Positions 53,570-62,783 of a stretch of 64,000 bases of DNA are shown piece after piece. Made by a program: the position numbers and the translations under genes. How positions within the stretch are numbered: position 1 is the first letter of the stretch; every line of letters begins with the position of its first letter. The stretch comes from an uncultured Myxococcales bacterium (GTDB lineage Bacteria > Myxococcota_A > Polyangia > Polyangiales > Polyangiaceae): positions 1 through 64,000 of the forward strand of contig CALFEQ010000054.1 of NCBI GenBank assembly GCA_937949945.1, given 5' to 3'. The notes beneath the pieces were generated by a model. It made no database searches and was not told the DNA's origin. It saw only the letters and a list, made by a program, of their open reading frames with translations.

Positions 53570-54096
53570 AGAAGACGCGCGCGAAGCCCACGACCAGGAC
53601 GAAGGCGTCCACGAACGAGAAGGCGACCCCGAAGAGAGGCGCTCGTCGAGGGGCAAACGTAGAGGCCCGCACGAAGAGCGCTCGGTCGCGCTCGCGCGCG
53701 GAGCGTGCGACCCGCTCGACGGTCGCAGCGTCGCATGCAGCGCCCCGGCGAGCGACGGCTGCGGTCGCCGAGCTCGGCGCTCGCGAGATCGAGTCGCTCC
53801 GGCAAGAGGTCGAGCGCCGCAAGGGCGAGCTCCTCCCGCGTTGGAGCGCGAACCCCGAGGACGTGCAGAAGTCGGTCGCTCAGCTCGTCCTCGCGCTCGT
53901 CGAGTTCCTGCGCAAGCTCCTCGAGCGTCAGGCGATCCGCCGGATGGAGGCCGGGACGCTCGACAGCGAAGAGATCGAGCGCATCGGGCTCGCGCTGATG
54001 CGTCTCGAGGAGACGGTGCACGACCTCGCGGCGCGCTTCGGCCTCGCGCCCGAGGACCTCAACCTCGATCTCGGACCGCTCGGGCGCTTGAGCTGA
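53566..54096 (+). CDS. gvpK: Gas vesicle protein GvpK with basic N-terminal extension
   Basis: A 176-residue GvpK. The conserved part (about 80-176) includes PEDVQKSVAQLVLALVEFLRKLLERQAIRRMEAG, quoted here as LVLALVEFLRKLLERQAIRR, and the end DDLNLDLGPLG-like sequence PEDLNLDLGPLGRLS. The first 70 residues are Lys/Arg/Thr/Ala-rich with no match to other GvpK. GvpK is an essential but poorly understood assembly factor. ATGA overlap with the preceding gene. Its TGA abuts the convergent gene's stop to form TGATCA. Confidence 0.93.
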   Translation: MKKTRAKPTTRTKASTNEKATPKRGARRGANVEARTKSARSRSRAERATRSTVAASHAAPRRATAAVAELGAREIESLRQEVERRKGELLPRWSANPEDVQKSVAQLVLALVEFLRKLLERQAIRRMEAGTLDSEEIERIGLALMRLEETVHDLAARFGLAPEDLNLDLGPLGRLS

Positions 54097-54651
54097 TCAC
54101 TCCTCGATGACCTCGACGCGCCACGGCACGTCGTCCTTTCCCGGGTCGAGGGCCCGGACCTCGATGAGGTACGCCGCGTCCGGCACGAACGGCACCGAGC
54201 CAGGATTCTGGGGAGTGAGCTCGACCTTGGCGCCGTTCGGCACGTCCACCGTGAGCCGGACCTCTCCCTGGAAGAAGAGGCGCATCGACTGCGTCGTGGG
54301 CTTGAGCTTGAAGGTGAGAAAGTCGCGTCTGTCGTCGCGTGACAGCCTGCCGCATCGTGCGGGCGCGAGGACGTTCGCCTGTTCCTTTCTGTCGTTCGGC
54401 TCCTCCTCCGGCTCGCAGGTGGTCGACGATCCGGAGGACGAGCCGCCGCCCGACGACGACGAGCCACCTCCCGAGGACGAGCCACCCCCCGAGGACGAGC
54501 CTCCGCTCGACGAGCCGCCTCCGCTCGAGCTCGATGAAGCTGCGCCGTTCGGCGAGGCGAGCACGTCTTGCTGTTCGGCCCCCGAGCAGGCCGCCATGGC
54601 GACGGCCAGGGCGGCGAGAACACATGTACGATGCAAGGAGGACATCCGCAT
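54097..54651 (-). CDS. Lipoprotein with Ser/Gly spacer and PPC-like domain
   Basis: A 184-residue predicted lipoprotein. The signal peptide ends AMAAC, then follows a spacer of about 45 residues built almost entirely of Ser and Gly. The C-terminal domain begins CEPEEEPNDRKEQANVL, which resembles the start of the bacterial pre-peptidase C-terminal (PPC) domain, and ends in beta-rich sequence. It could be a surface-anchored adaptor. It is convergent with gvpK and probably not part of the gas vesicle system. Confidence 0.78.
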   Translation of the reverse strand: MRMSSLHRTCVLAALAVAMAACSGAEQQDVLASPNGAASSSSSGGGSSSGGSSSGGGSSSGGGSSSSGGGSSSGSSTTCEPEEEPNDRKEQANVLAPARCGRLSRDDRRDFLTFKLKPTTQSMRLFFQGEVRLTVDVPNGAKVELTPQNPGSVPFVPDAAYLIEVRALDPGKDDVPWRVEVIEE

Positions 54652-54791
54652 CTCCAGGCGGCGCCGCGAGCTCCGGCGCGTGCGTCCATCCTAGCCCATC
54701 CTGTGCCCGTCGGCGGACGTCATTCGCGCGCCTCTCGCGTCACGAAGGGCGGGTCGTCCCGCGCGTCGCGAAGGGTGTACCCTGACATCCC

Positions 54792-57700
54792 ATGCGTGGA
54801 TCTCCGCCGGACCCGCCGCCCGCGCCGACCTCCGTCATCGAGCTCACGCCCGACGACTTCATCGACGACGTCGAGGAGGAGCGCGCGTCCATCCTCGCCG
54901 CGGCGACCAGCGCGCAGACGGTCACCATGCTCACGGGGACGCACGGCGTGGTCTCTCCGCCGCTCGCGCGCCCCCGAGCGCGACTGCCGTCGCCCGAAGA
55001 GATCCACCTCGGTGCGCTCCCGCATCCGGACGACGACGAGATCGGCCGCCTGCGCGCGTTCGTGAGCGCGCGCGCGAACGATCCCGTCGGGGAGATGCGG
55101 GCTCGCCTCGAGCTCGCACGCGCGGAGCTCGACAAGGGGCACCCCGATGCGGCCCTGCGCGAGGCGAAGGCCGCCGCGGAGACGTGCGAGCACGCGCCCG
55201 CGGCGCACGCGATGCTGCGCGCGCTGCTGCTCGGGAGGAAGGACGTCAACGAGCAGCTCGCGCACGTGGCGCATCTCGCAGCGCACGCCGGACGGGACAC
55301 GACGCGGGCCGACTGGCTCTGCGAGCGTGCTCGGCTGCTCGAAGCGCGCGACGGCGTCACCGCCGAGTCCGTGGCCGTCTGGAGCGAGGCGCTCGCGCTC
55401 GTCCCCGATCACGCCGGCGCGCTGTACGGCGCCGAGGTCGCGCTCGACGCCATGGGGCGCCACGCGGAGCTCGCCGACATGCTGGCGCGTTTCGCCGATC
55501 TCGTCGGGGACGCGGAGGTCGGCGCTTGGCTCCACGTCGAGCGCGCCATCATCCTCGATCGGAAGCTCGGCGATACCGCAGGCGCGCGCGCCGCGCTCGG
55601 GCGCGCCCTCGAGCTCTCGCCCGGGATTGGCCCGGTCCGATCGGCGTGCGTCGATTGGGCCGTCCTCCATCGCGACGACGCGTGGCTGGGAGCGCTCCTC
55701 GAGGCCGAGGCGTCGCTCGAGCCCGACGGCGCCCGAGCCGCTCGTCTCGACCTCGATGCCGCGCTCGCGCACGTGCGCGCGGGGACCGAGCGCGCTCGGG
55801 TCATCCGTTGCCTCGAGCGCGCGCACGCGCGCGCGCCGAGCATGCCGCTCGTCGACGTCCGCGTCGCCGAGGAGCTCGCGCGCCTGTACGACGAGGAGGG
55901 CCGTCACGCCGATGCGCTGCGCGTCCGGAAGGCCGCGCTGAAATGGCTGGGCGAGCCGCGCGAGGAGCTCGTCGCGCTCCGCGCCGTCGCCGTCTCCGCC
56001 GAGCGGGCAGGGGAGATCGACGACGCGGTGCTCGCGCTCGAGCGGGCGCGCGTCATCGACGCCGAGGATCCGACGCTCATCGCCGATCTCGATCGGTTGC
56101 TCCTGTCGGCGAAGCGACACGAGGCGCGCGCCATCCTCTGGATGCGCGAGGCGGCGCGGCTCGAGGATCCGCTGAAGAAGGCGCATGCCCTCCTCATGTC
56201 CGCCGAGGCCGCCGATGCGTCGGGCCGCGCGGCCGAGGCGGCGAAGCAGCGCGAGGCCGCGTGGCTCACCGCGCCGACGGCTCCGGGCGTCTACGACGCG
56301 CTCGCCGAGCGCATCGCGCCGATCGCGCCCGAGGGCGCCATCCTCGAGCGCATCAACCTGTACGAGCACGCGGCTCGTGTGACCAAGGAGCCCGATCGCA
56401 AGATCCACCTCCTCGAGAAGCTCGCCTGGCTCAAGGACGACGTCGTCGGAGACGTCGCCGGAGCGCAGCGCGTCTACGAGGAAATCCTCGCGATCGAGCC
56501 CGCACGTCTCAGCGCCATCGCGGGGCTCGCGTCGGCCGCGATGCGCACGCGCGACAACAAGGCGCTCGCGCGTGCCCTCGTCGCCCAGGCGGACGTGACG
56601 GTCGACGTGGCCGCGCGCGCCGAGCTGCGCCTTCGCGCGGCCGAGGCGCTCGCGTCGGTCGATCCCGAGCGCGCCCTCGCGATGGCGGAGGACCTCCGCT
56701 CCGAGCCGGCGGTCCGCACGAGGGCGTCCGAGGTCGTGACGGCGCTGCACGCCGCGGCGGGACGATGGGACCGCGCCGCCGAGATGCTCGCGCAGCGCGC
56801 GGCCGAGGCGCAGGAGCCGGGACAGAAGATGTCGCTCGTCCTCGCCGAGGTCGACATCCTCCTCCACCGGCTGCGAGCTCCCGAGCGCGCGCTCGCGGCT
56901 CTCGCGCGACTCCCCGCGAGCATCGCGGACGACGCGTCGGTCCGCGCCGCGACGCTCGAGGCCCTCGAGGCGCTCGGGGACGAGGACCGGCTGCGAGCCG
57001 AGCTCGATGCGATGGCCGAGCGGACGTCGTCGCCGATGGCATGCGCGAGGCTCCTCGTCCGCGCGGCCGAGCTCGACGAGCGCCACGGCCGCGATGCCGA
57101 AGCCGTCCGCGCCTACGAGCGCGCTCGCGAGAAGCTCCCGGACGATCCGTTCCTCGCCGAGCGTCTCCGCCGCCTCGGCGCACGCACGCGCCTCGGTCCG
57201 GCGTCCGCCGAGCTGGTGCCTCCGCTCTCCGCGGCCATGCGCGCGATCGACACCGGCGAGGCGCACAGCGCGGAGCCGCTGCTCGCCACGGGCGCACGCG
57301 ACATCGCCACGCTGCGCCTCGTCGAGCGGCTCGCGCGGCGCGCCGGCTCCGCGCCTCAGCTCGCCAACGCGCTCGCGCTCACGGCGGACGCCTACCCGAG
57401 GGGCATCATCGCTCGTCGCGCGTACGAAGGGCTCGCATCGCTGGTCGCGTGGACGCTTCCGCCGAGCGACGACTACGAGCCGTGGGAGCGACTCCTCGCG
57501 CTGGGCTCGACGGACGTCGCCGGGCTCGACACGCTCGTGCGCCGCGCGCACGCACGCGTGCTCGCCGACGACCCCGCGGCCATCCAGACGTCGATCGAGG
57601 CCGTGCGCCGGCGGCTCGAGCTCGCGACGGACGACACCGAGCGCTTGTTGTTCAGTCTCGATCTCGCGCGCCTCCACCGGAGGTCGGGCGAGATCCCGGA

Positions 57701-59912
57701 GGCGGGAGGCGACTGCAAGCGCGCGCTCGCCGTCGATCCGACGAGCCTGACCGCCGCGTGCATGCTCGCCGAGATCGCCGCCGAGCTCGACGACGAGGAC
57801 GCGGCCATCCTCGCCTCGCGCACGCTGGCGTCGCTGATGACGGACAAGAAGGCACGCGCCGAGCTCTTGCGCGATGCCGCGGATCTGTCCGCTTCGCGCG
57901 GAGACCAAGAGGAGGCCGCGAAGCTGCTCGAGGAGGCGCTGCGCGCCGATCCCGAGGGGATTCAGGTCGCCGCCCGCCTGGCGGAGCTCCAGCGCGCGCG
58001 CGGCGCCTTCGCCGACCTCGCGCGCGTGCTGAGCGATGCGCTCAGAGAGGCGTACAGCGCCGACGCGATCGTCCCGATGGCGTCGGAGCTCGCCGACGTC
58101 GCGCGGAACCACCTCAAGGATCCGCTGCTCGCGATCGCGTCGCTCGAGCGCGTCCGTGAGGTCGCGCCCACGCACGTTCCGTCGCTGTTCATGCTCGCGG
58201 AGCTGTTCATCGGACAGCGCGCATGGGACAAGGCGCTCGTCGCGCTCGCGCAGGCGGCCGAGACGTCGAGCGAGCGCGCCGACAAGCTGGTGGCGCTCGT
58301 GGGGCGCGCGAGCATCTATCGGCGCGTGCTCGCGCAGCCGGCGCTCGCGGAGGCGGAGCTCCGCGCAGCGCTCGAGATCGACCCGCACGATCCGCGCGCG
58401 ATCCGCGGCTTGCTCGATCTCGGCGACGCGATCGGAAAGGACGAGCGCGCGGCGCTGCTCGGCAGGCTCGTCGTCGGCGAGACCTCGCCGGCCGAGCGAC
58501 TGCGCGCGCTCATCGAGCTCGCGGACGCACGGCGCGCCGTCGGCGACGTCGAGGGGGCCGAGGGCGCTCTCGTCGAGGCGGCGGCGCTCTCGCCGGACCT
58601 CCGGATGCTCGAGCGCGTGCGGAAGGCGGTCGGCAACGACACGCAGACGCTCGCGCGCGTCCTGTCGCGAGCGGTGGCGCGCGCGCACGAAGGCGGGCGC
58701 CCGATCGACCCGGCATGGCTCACGGGCCTCGGACAGATCGAGCTCGAGCTCGGCCGGTACGACGAGGCGATCGAGCGCTTCGAAGAGGCGCTGCGAGCCG
58801 ACGACAGTCGCGACGACGCGCGCGTCCTGCTCGCCCGCGCCCTCGCGGCGCGCGGTCGCCACGAGCCGGCGGTGGCCGCGCTCGCGCCCGTGATCGTGGG
58901 CGCGCACCGGCGCCTGCCCGTCGACGCGAACCTCGTGCGTCTCCTCGAGACCTCCCTCTCGGGCGCAGGACGCGCGACCGAGCAGTGGGTCGCGCGCGAG
59001 CTCCGCGCCGTCGCAGGCGACCTCGCTCCGGGCGAGCAGGCCGAGCTCGATGCGCGCATGAGCAACGTCGGCTACGCGGAGGGGCTCTCGGCGATCTCGC
59101 TCCGCCAGCACGTGATGCCGAACGGGGTCGGACATCACCCGATCTGGGACGTGGCTGCCCTCGCGCTGCCGTTCGCGGGTAAGCTCGCGCGCGTCGGCCT
59201 CGCGGAGCTGGGCTCGTCCACGCGCGAGCGCGTCAAGCCGAAGACGCCGCATCCGATCCGCCCGCTCTTCGATCGCGTCCTGCGCGCGTTCGAGCTCACC
59301 GACGTCGAGCTCGCCGTCTCCGACCACCTCACCATCCCCGCCGTCGCGTGCGAGGACGTCCCGTGGGTCGTCGTGCCCTCCGCCTTCGGTTCCTATACGG
59401 ACGCGCACGCGCTCGCGGCGCTGGCGCGACCGATGGCGCGCATCGCGCTCGGCGTGCCCTGGTTCGGGCACCTGAGCGCGGCGGAGGTGCTCGCCATCCT
59501 CGTCGCGTTCGCGCGCCAGGTCGCGCCGTCCTTCAGCGCGCGGCCTGCCGAGCGCATCGAGTCGCTGGTCGCCGATTACGAGCACAAGGCACGGCGCGCG
59601 ATCGACCGCAAGCGACGTCGCATGCTCGAGGAGCTCGAGCCGATGCTCGAGCGCGCCGTCCCGATCGACGAGGCCGCCTTCGCGGAGGCCGTCTCGTCCA
59701 CCGAGGCGCGCGCCGCGTTCCTCCTCTCCGGCAGTCTGCGTGCGTCGCTCGACGCGGTGGCTCCGTCCGACGAGGGCCTCGCCGAGGCGCTCCGCGTCCC
59801 GGGCCCGCCGTCGCTCGCCGCCGTCTTCGGGCGGCCCTCGACCCGGGATCTCGCGTCGTTCGCGCTCAGCGGAGAGACCACGGCGCTGCGCCGGACGATC
59901 GGGACGGCCTGA
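54792..59912 (+). CDS. Giant TPR-repeat protein
   Basis: A 1,706-residue, Ala/Leu/Arg/Glu-rich protein built from some 25-35 TPR-like helix pairs (for example AEVALDAMGRHAELADML and YDEAIERFEEALRADDSRDDARVLLARALAARG). The first 80 residues are acidic and variable. The last 250 residues form a separate globular part with VPWVVVPSAFGSYTDAHALAALARPMARIALGVPWFGHLSAAEVLA, shown as GVPWFGHLSAAEVLAILVAF. No signal peptide is seen. Such long TPR proteins are common in myxobacteria but without known function; they probably act as scaffolds. The long antisense frame is a codon-bias shadow. The ArsC-like gene follows after 22 bp. Confidence 0.85.
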   Translation: MRGSPPDPPPAPTSVIELTPDDFIDDVEEERASILAAATSAQTVTMLTGTHGVVSPPLARPRARLPSPEEIHLGALPHPDDDEIGRLRAFVSARANDPVGEMRARLELARAELDKGHPDAALREAKAAAETCEHAPAAHAMLRALLLGRKDVNEQLAHVAHLAAHAGRDTTRADWLCERARLLEARDGVTAESVAVWSEALALVPDHAGALYGAEVALDAMGRHAELADMLARFADLVGDAEVGAWLHVERAIILDRKLGDTAGARAALGRALELSPGIGPVRSACVDWAVLHRDDAWLGALLEAEASLEPDGARAARLDLDAALAHVRAGTERARVIRCLERAHARAPSMPLVDVRVAEELARLYDEEGRHADALRVRKAALKWLGEPREELVALRAVAVSAERAGEIDDAVLALERARVIDAEDPTLIADLDRLLLSAKRHEARAILWMREAARLEDPLKKAHALLMSAEAADASGRAAEAAKQREAAWLTAPTAPGVYDALAERIAPIAPEGAILERINLYEHAARVTKEPDRKIHLLEKLAWLKDDVVGDVAGAQRVYEEILAIEPARLSAIAGLASAAMRTRDNKALARALVAQADVTVDVAARAELRLRAAEALASVDPERALAMAEDLRSEPAVRTRASEVVTALHAAAGRWDRAAEMLAQRAAEAQEPGQKMSLVLAEVDILLHRLRAPERALAALARLPASIADDASVRAATLEALEALGDEDRLRAELDAMAERTSSPMACARLLVRAAELDERHGRDAEAVRAYERAREKLPDDPFLAERLRRLGARTRLGPASAELVPPLSAAMRAIDTGEAHSAEPLLATGARDIATLRLVERLARRAGSAPQLANALALTADAYPRGIIARRAYEGLASLVAWTLPPSDDYEPWERLLALGSTDVAGLDTLVRRAHARVLADDPAAIQTSIEAVRRRLELATDDTERLLFSLDLARLHRRSGEIPEAGGDCKRALAVDPTSLTAACMLAEIAAELDDEDAAILASRTLASLMTDKKARAELLRDAADLSASRGDQEEAAKLLEEALRADPEGIQVAARLAELQRARGAFADLARVLSDALREAYSADAIVPMASELADVARNHLKDPLLAIASLERVREVAPTHVPSLFMLAELFIGQRAWDKALVALAQAAETSSERADKLVALVGRASIYRRVLAQPALAEAELRAALEIDPHDPRAIRGLLDLGDAIGKDERAALLGRLVVGETSPAERLRALIELADARRAVGDVEGAEGALVEAAALSPDLRMLERVRKAVGNDTQTLARVLSRAVARAHEGGRPIDPAWLTGLGQIELELGRYDEAIERFEEALRADDSRDDARVLLARALAARGRHEPAVAALAPVIVGAHRRLPVDANLVRLLETSLSGAGRATEQWVARELRAVAGDLAPGEQAELDARMSNVGYAEGLSAISLRQHVMPNGVGHHPIWDVAALALPFAGKLARVGLAELGSSTRERVKPKTPHPIRPLFDRVLRAFELTDVELAVSDHLTIPAVACEDVPWVVVPSAFGSYTDAHALAALARPMARIALGVPWFGHLSAAEVLAILVAFARQVAPSFSARPAERIESLVADYEHKARRAIDRKRRRMLEELEPMLERAVPIDEAAFAEAVSSTEARAAFLLSGSLRASLDAVAPSDEGLAEALRVPGPPSLAAVFGRPSTRDLASFALSGETTALRRTIGTA

Positions 59913-59934
59913 GCGTGATAAGAGGGGCGCCGAG

Positions 59935-60342
59935 ATGTCGTCTGCGAATCCCCTCGTCCTCTCCTACTCGGGCTGCGGCACCTGCAAGAAAGCTCTTCGC
60001 TGGTTCGCCGATCACGGCATCGAGGTGAACGTCCGACCGATCGTCGATGCGCCGCCCACGGCGGAAGAGCTGTCGGAGTGGATCCCGAAGAGCGGGCGAC
60101 CGGTGCGCAAGTGGCTCAACACCAGCGGGCAGAGCTACCGGAACATCGGGAAGCAGAAGATCGACAGCGCCAAGGACGAGGAGATCCTCACCTGGCTCAC
60201 CCAGGACGGAAAGCTCGTGAAGCGGCCCGTCGTCGTGACGTCGGACCGCGTGCTCGTGGGCTTCGACGAGGAGGCGTACGCGAGCGTCTTCGACATCGGC
60301 CGGACGCGTTCCGAGACGAAGGCGGGGCGGAAGGCCCGCTGA
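59935..60342 (+). CDS. ArsC/Spx-like thioredoxin-fold protein
   Basis: A 135-residue protein of the ArsC/Spx family. A CxxC motif is present as Cys14 and Cys17 in GCGTCKKA, followed by the family pattern of a helix, PPTAEELSEWI, an N-terminal Lys-rich segment and the Pro-Val-V strand (KRPVVVTSDRVLVGF). Members with this motif are often Spx-like or YffB reductases rather than true arsenate reductases. It follows the TPR gene closely; no ars genes are near. Confidence 0.85.
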   Translation: MSSANPLVLSYSGCGTCKKALRWFADHGIEVNVRPIVDAPPTAEELSEWIPKSGRPVRKWLNTSGQSYRNIGKQKIDSAKDEEILTWLTQDGKLVKRPVVVTSDRVLVGFDEEAYASVFDIGRTRSETKAGRKAR

Positions 60343-60572
60343 GACGACGCGCCTCCGGTGCGGGCGCGCCGCGCGAGCGTGGCGATCACGCGGCCGCGTC
60401 GATGACGGCCCTCGCATCGAACGCGCGTGCGGACGAGCGCGCCGCGCCGCGAGCGGCGCTCCGTCCGCGACGATGCTCGTTCGCGTCGCGATCCGTTCGC
60501 GCGTGGCACAGCGATCGATGCGTCGCCCCGTCGTGGCGAGTCACCGAACGGACCGCGTGCTACGTTCAAGGC
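60343..60572. other. Intergenic region, 230 bp
   Basis: No gene or clear regulatory element was recognised in this interval before the matrixin-like gene. Confidence 0.5.
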
Positions 60573-61508
60573 ATGCTGGTCTTTGGGCGCCGTGCCCTCT
60601 TCTTCGCGGCCCTTGTAGCTGGAATCGTCACGACGCCGAGCGCAGCCCGCGCCTACTGCCGAACGACGACGCAGCCGCTCCCGGCGAACTACAGTCCGAG
60701 CCGAGGCTGCTTCACCGCCGGCCTCTTTCTCTATTGGAAGAACGCTTGCGTCAGCTACAGCATCAACAAGGACGCGAGCCGCACCATCCCGTTCGACGTC
60801 GCCAAGGCCGTCATCGACGCATCGTTCGCGACGTGGATGAACACGACGTGCCCCGACACGGGACAGCCGCCCGGCATCGCCGTGTCGTACGCCGGACCCG
60901 CGACGTGCGCCGAGGTTCGTTACAACAAGGACGGCCCCAATCAGAACCTGATCGTCTTCCGCGACGACGGCTGGCCCTACCAGGATCCGAACAGCACGCT
61001 CGCACTGACGACCGTGACGTTCAACTCCGACACCGGCGAGATCTTCGACGCGGACATGGAGATCAACTCGTCCGGCCGCAACCTCTCCGTGGGTGACCCG
61101 GTCCCGGCGAACGGGTTCGATCTCGCGAGCGTCATCACGCACGAGGTCGGTCACTTCTTCGGGCTCGCGCACGCCACGAACCCGACGTCCACGATGTACG
61201 CGAGCTACAAGCCGGGCAGCACGGCGTTGCGCTCGCTCACGGTCGACGACGTCGCCGGCCTCTGCGCCATCTATCCGAACGAGACGATCCGCACCGCGAC
61301 GCCGGTGCCTTCGGTGGGTCAGGACGAGATCGTCCCGGCGGCGGCGTGCGATCCGACTCCACGGCACGGCTACACGGCGGCCTGCGAGGTCCCGAGGACG
61401 AAAGACGGATGCGCCTTCGCCCCCGGCCCGCGCGTGCCCTGGGGAGGGCTCGGGAGCCTCGTGCTGATCACGGCAGGGCTGCTCGGGATCCGGCGCCGGC
61501 GCGGCTGA
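60573..61508 (+). CDS. Secreted matrixin-like metalloprotease with MYXO-CTERM-like tail
   Basis: A 311-residue secreted zinc protease. After a signal peptide (cleavage near ARA-Y28) the catalytic domain ends in HEVGHFFGLAH (190-200) with zinc ligands His190, His194 and His200, Glu191 as base, and Met208 (TSTMY) as the Met-turn, as in matrixins. The C-terminus (GPRVPWGGLGSLVLITAGL then GIRRRRG) is a Gly-rich helix and Arg tail, like MYXO-CTERM sorting signals. The start ATG lacks a good Shine-Dalgarno. It overlaps the convergent gene by 41 bases. Probably digests extracellular proteins. Confidence 0.92.
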   Translation: MLVFGRRALFFAALVAGIVTTPSAARAYCRTTTQPLPANYSPSRGCFTAGLFLYWKNACVSYSINKDASRTIPFDVAKAVIDASFATWMNTTCPDTGQPPGIAVSYAGPATCAEVRYNKDGPNQNLIVFRDDGWPYQDPNSTLALTTVTFNSDTGEIFDADMEINSSGRNLSVGDPVPANGFDLASVITHEVGHFFGLAHATNPTSTMYASYKPGSTALRSLTVDDVAGLCAIYPNETIRTATPVPSVGQDEIVPAAACDPTPRHGYTAACEVPRTKDGCAFAPGPRVPWGGLGSLVLITAGLLGIRRRRG

Positions 61509-61851
61509 CCGGACTCGCGAACGTCAGCGCCATGCTCGCGCGTGCGAAGTGCCGCATGCGCACCCGTTCGCGCGCGCGTTCGAGCCACGATGCCTCGCGC
61601 CAGGCGAGTACCGTCCGAGCGCTCGCCCAGAGCACGTGTCCGGCGATGCCGGCGAGGATGCAGCCGACGTCCGCCCCGTCGAAGAACATCACCGCGAGCG
61701 CGAGGAAGACCGTGTAGAGCGCGAAGAGCGAGCGCAAGGAACGAAGATGGCGGGTGTGGGCGTCCTCCTCCAGCGCCGCGGGCTCCGCCGTGGGCGGCAT
61801 CAGCGGCAGGTGGGCGGGACGGATGGGAAGGTTCGGAAGCGAAAGGTTCAT
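61468..61851 (-). CDS. Small two-helix membrane protein of unknown function
   Basis: A 127-residue protein with an N-terminal Pro-rich segment, two transmembrane helices (SLFALYTVFLALAVMFFDG, CILAGIAGHVLWAS) and a basic C-terminus. GGAGG seven bases before the ATG supports the start. Its 3' end overlaps the protease gene in the opposite direction by 41 bases. No family was recognised. Confidence 0.68.
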   Translation of the reverse strand: MNLSLPNLPIRPAHLPLMPPTAEPAALEEDAHTRHLRSLRSLFALYTVFLALAVMFFDGADVGCILAGIAGHVLWASARTVLAWREASWLERARERVRMRHFARASMALTFASPVSRAGAGSRAALP

Positions 61852-62066
61852 GCCTCGTCCTCCCCAGGTGCACACCTCAGACCACATGCCTCACCTCGAG
61901 CTCGGACCACGGCCCCACGTGATTTCGAGCTCTTGGACCGCGCGGTACGACGAAGCTGGATCGAACGTGAACCACAAAGGCCCACATGGGAGTCACCAGG
62001 ATCGTCCTGGGGGCGGGGGCGAAGAAACGCCTCGGCGCGCGCCGCTCGCGCGCTAGGGTGTCGCGC

Positions 62067-62783
62067 ATGCGCGGAGACGACTCGCGCGCTTCCATCGCGC
62101 CGCCCCGCGTCTTCCTTCTCTCACCGGCGCGCCTCGACGGCGCCCGCGCACGCGCCCTCTTCGAGCCGAAGCGGCCGGGCCAGCTCGCGAGCGCGCTCCG
62201 CCGTCGCGAGGGCGCGCCCATCGGTGAAGTGTTCCGCTTCCTGTCCGGTCTCTACTTCCGCGGAAAGCTCGCCTATGCCACGCGCTTCGCGCGGCCTCCC
62301 GACGGCGTGGCCTGGATCGGCAGCGGAGCGCTCGTCATCACGGCCAATCGCGGACTCCTGTCGGCAGAGACGCGCGTGTGCATCGAGCACCTCGAGGCGT
62401 TCGCCGAGACGGACATCCATCACGAAGAGAGGTCGTTCTACGCACCGCTCGTCCGTGACGCCGAGCTCCTCCGCTCCGCGATCGGCGACGAGGGCGAGGT
62501 CGTGTTGCTCGGCAGCATCGCGAACGCGAAGTACACGGCGCCGCTGCTCGAGGTGTTCGGCGATCGGCTCCTCTTCCCTCGCGATTTCGTCGGTCGCGGC
62601 GACATGAGCCGTGGAGGTTTGCTCCTCCGCGCGACCGAGGCGGGCGTCGAGCTCGCCTACACGAAGGTCCTCGGCGCGACGCTGCGCGGGAAGCGGCCTC
62701 CGAAGCTCGAGCCGAGACGATCGACGCGGGCGAGCGCCGCCGACGGCGGAGCGATCAAACCTCGAGCTGCTCGTAGCGCGTGA
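62067..62783 (+). CDS. Conserved hypothetical protein
   Basis: A 238-residue protein that begins with a typical signature for a poorly described family in diverse bacteria (PRVFLLSPARLDGARARALF, IGEVFRFLSGLYFRGKLAY, VITANRGLL). I recall similar proteins without assigned function. A weak AGGG precedes the ATG at 62067. The last 30 residues are basic. It overlaps the convergent gene by 29 bases. Confidence 0.72.
   Translation: MRGDDSRASIAPPRVFLLSPARLDGARARALFEPKRPGQLASALRRREGAPIGEVFRFLSGLYFRGKLAYATRFARPPDGVAWIGSGALVITANRGLLSAETRVCIEHLEAFAETDIHHEERSFYAPLVRDAELLRSAIGDEGEVVLLGSIANAKYTAPLLEVFGDRLLFPRDFVGRGDMSRGGLLLRATEAGVELAYTKVLGATLRGKRPPKLEPRRSTRASAADGGAIKPRAARSA

Noticed and set aside
54720..59585. 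1,621-codon open frame antisense to the giant TPR gene
   Set aside because: Caused by the strong third-position GC bias; it has no start signal and no recognisable domain, whereas the plus-strand frame shows clear TPR repeats.
59935..60342. Arsenate reductase working with the ArsA-like gene
   Set aside because: It lies over 8 kb away after an unrelated gene and the CxxC form suggests Spx/YffB-like function.
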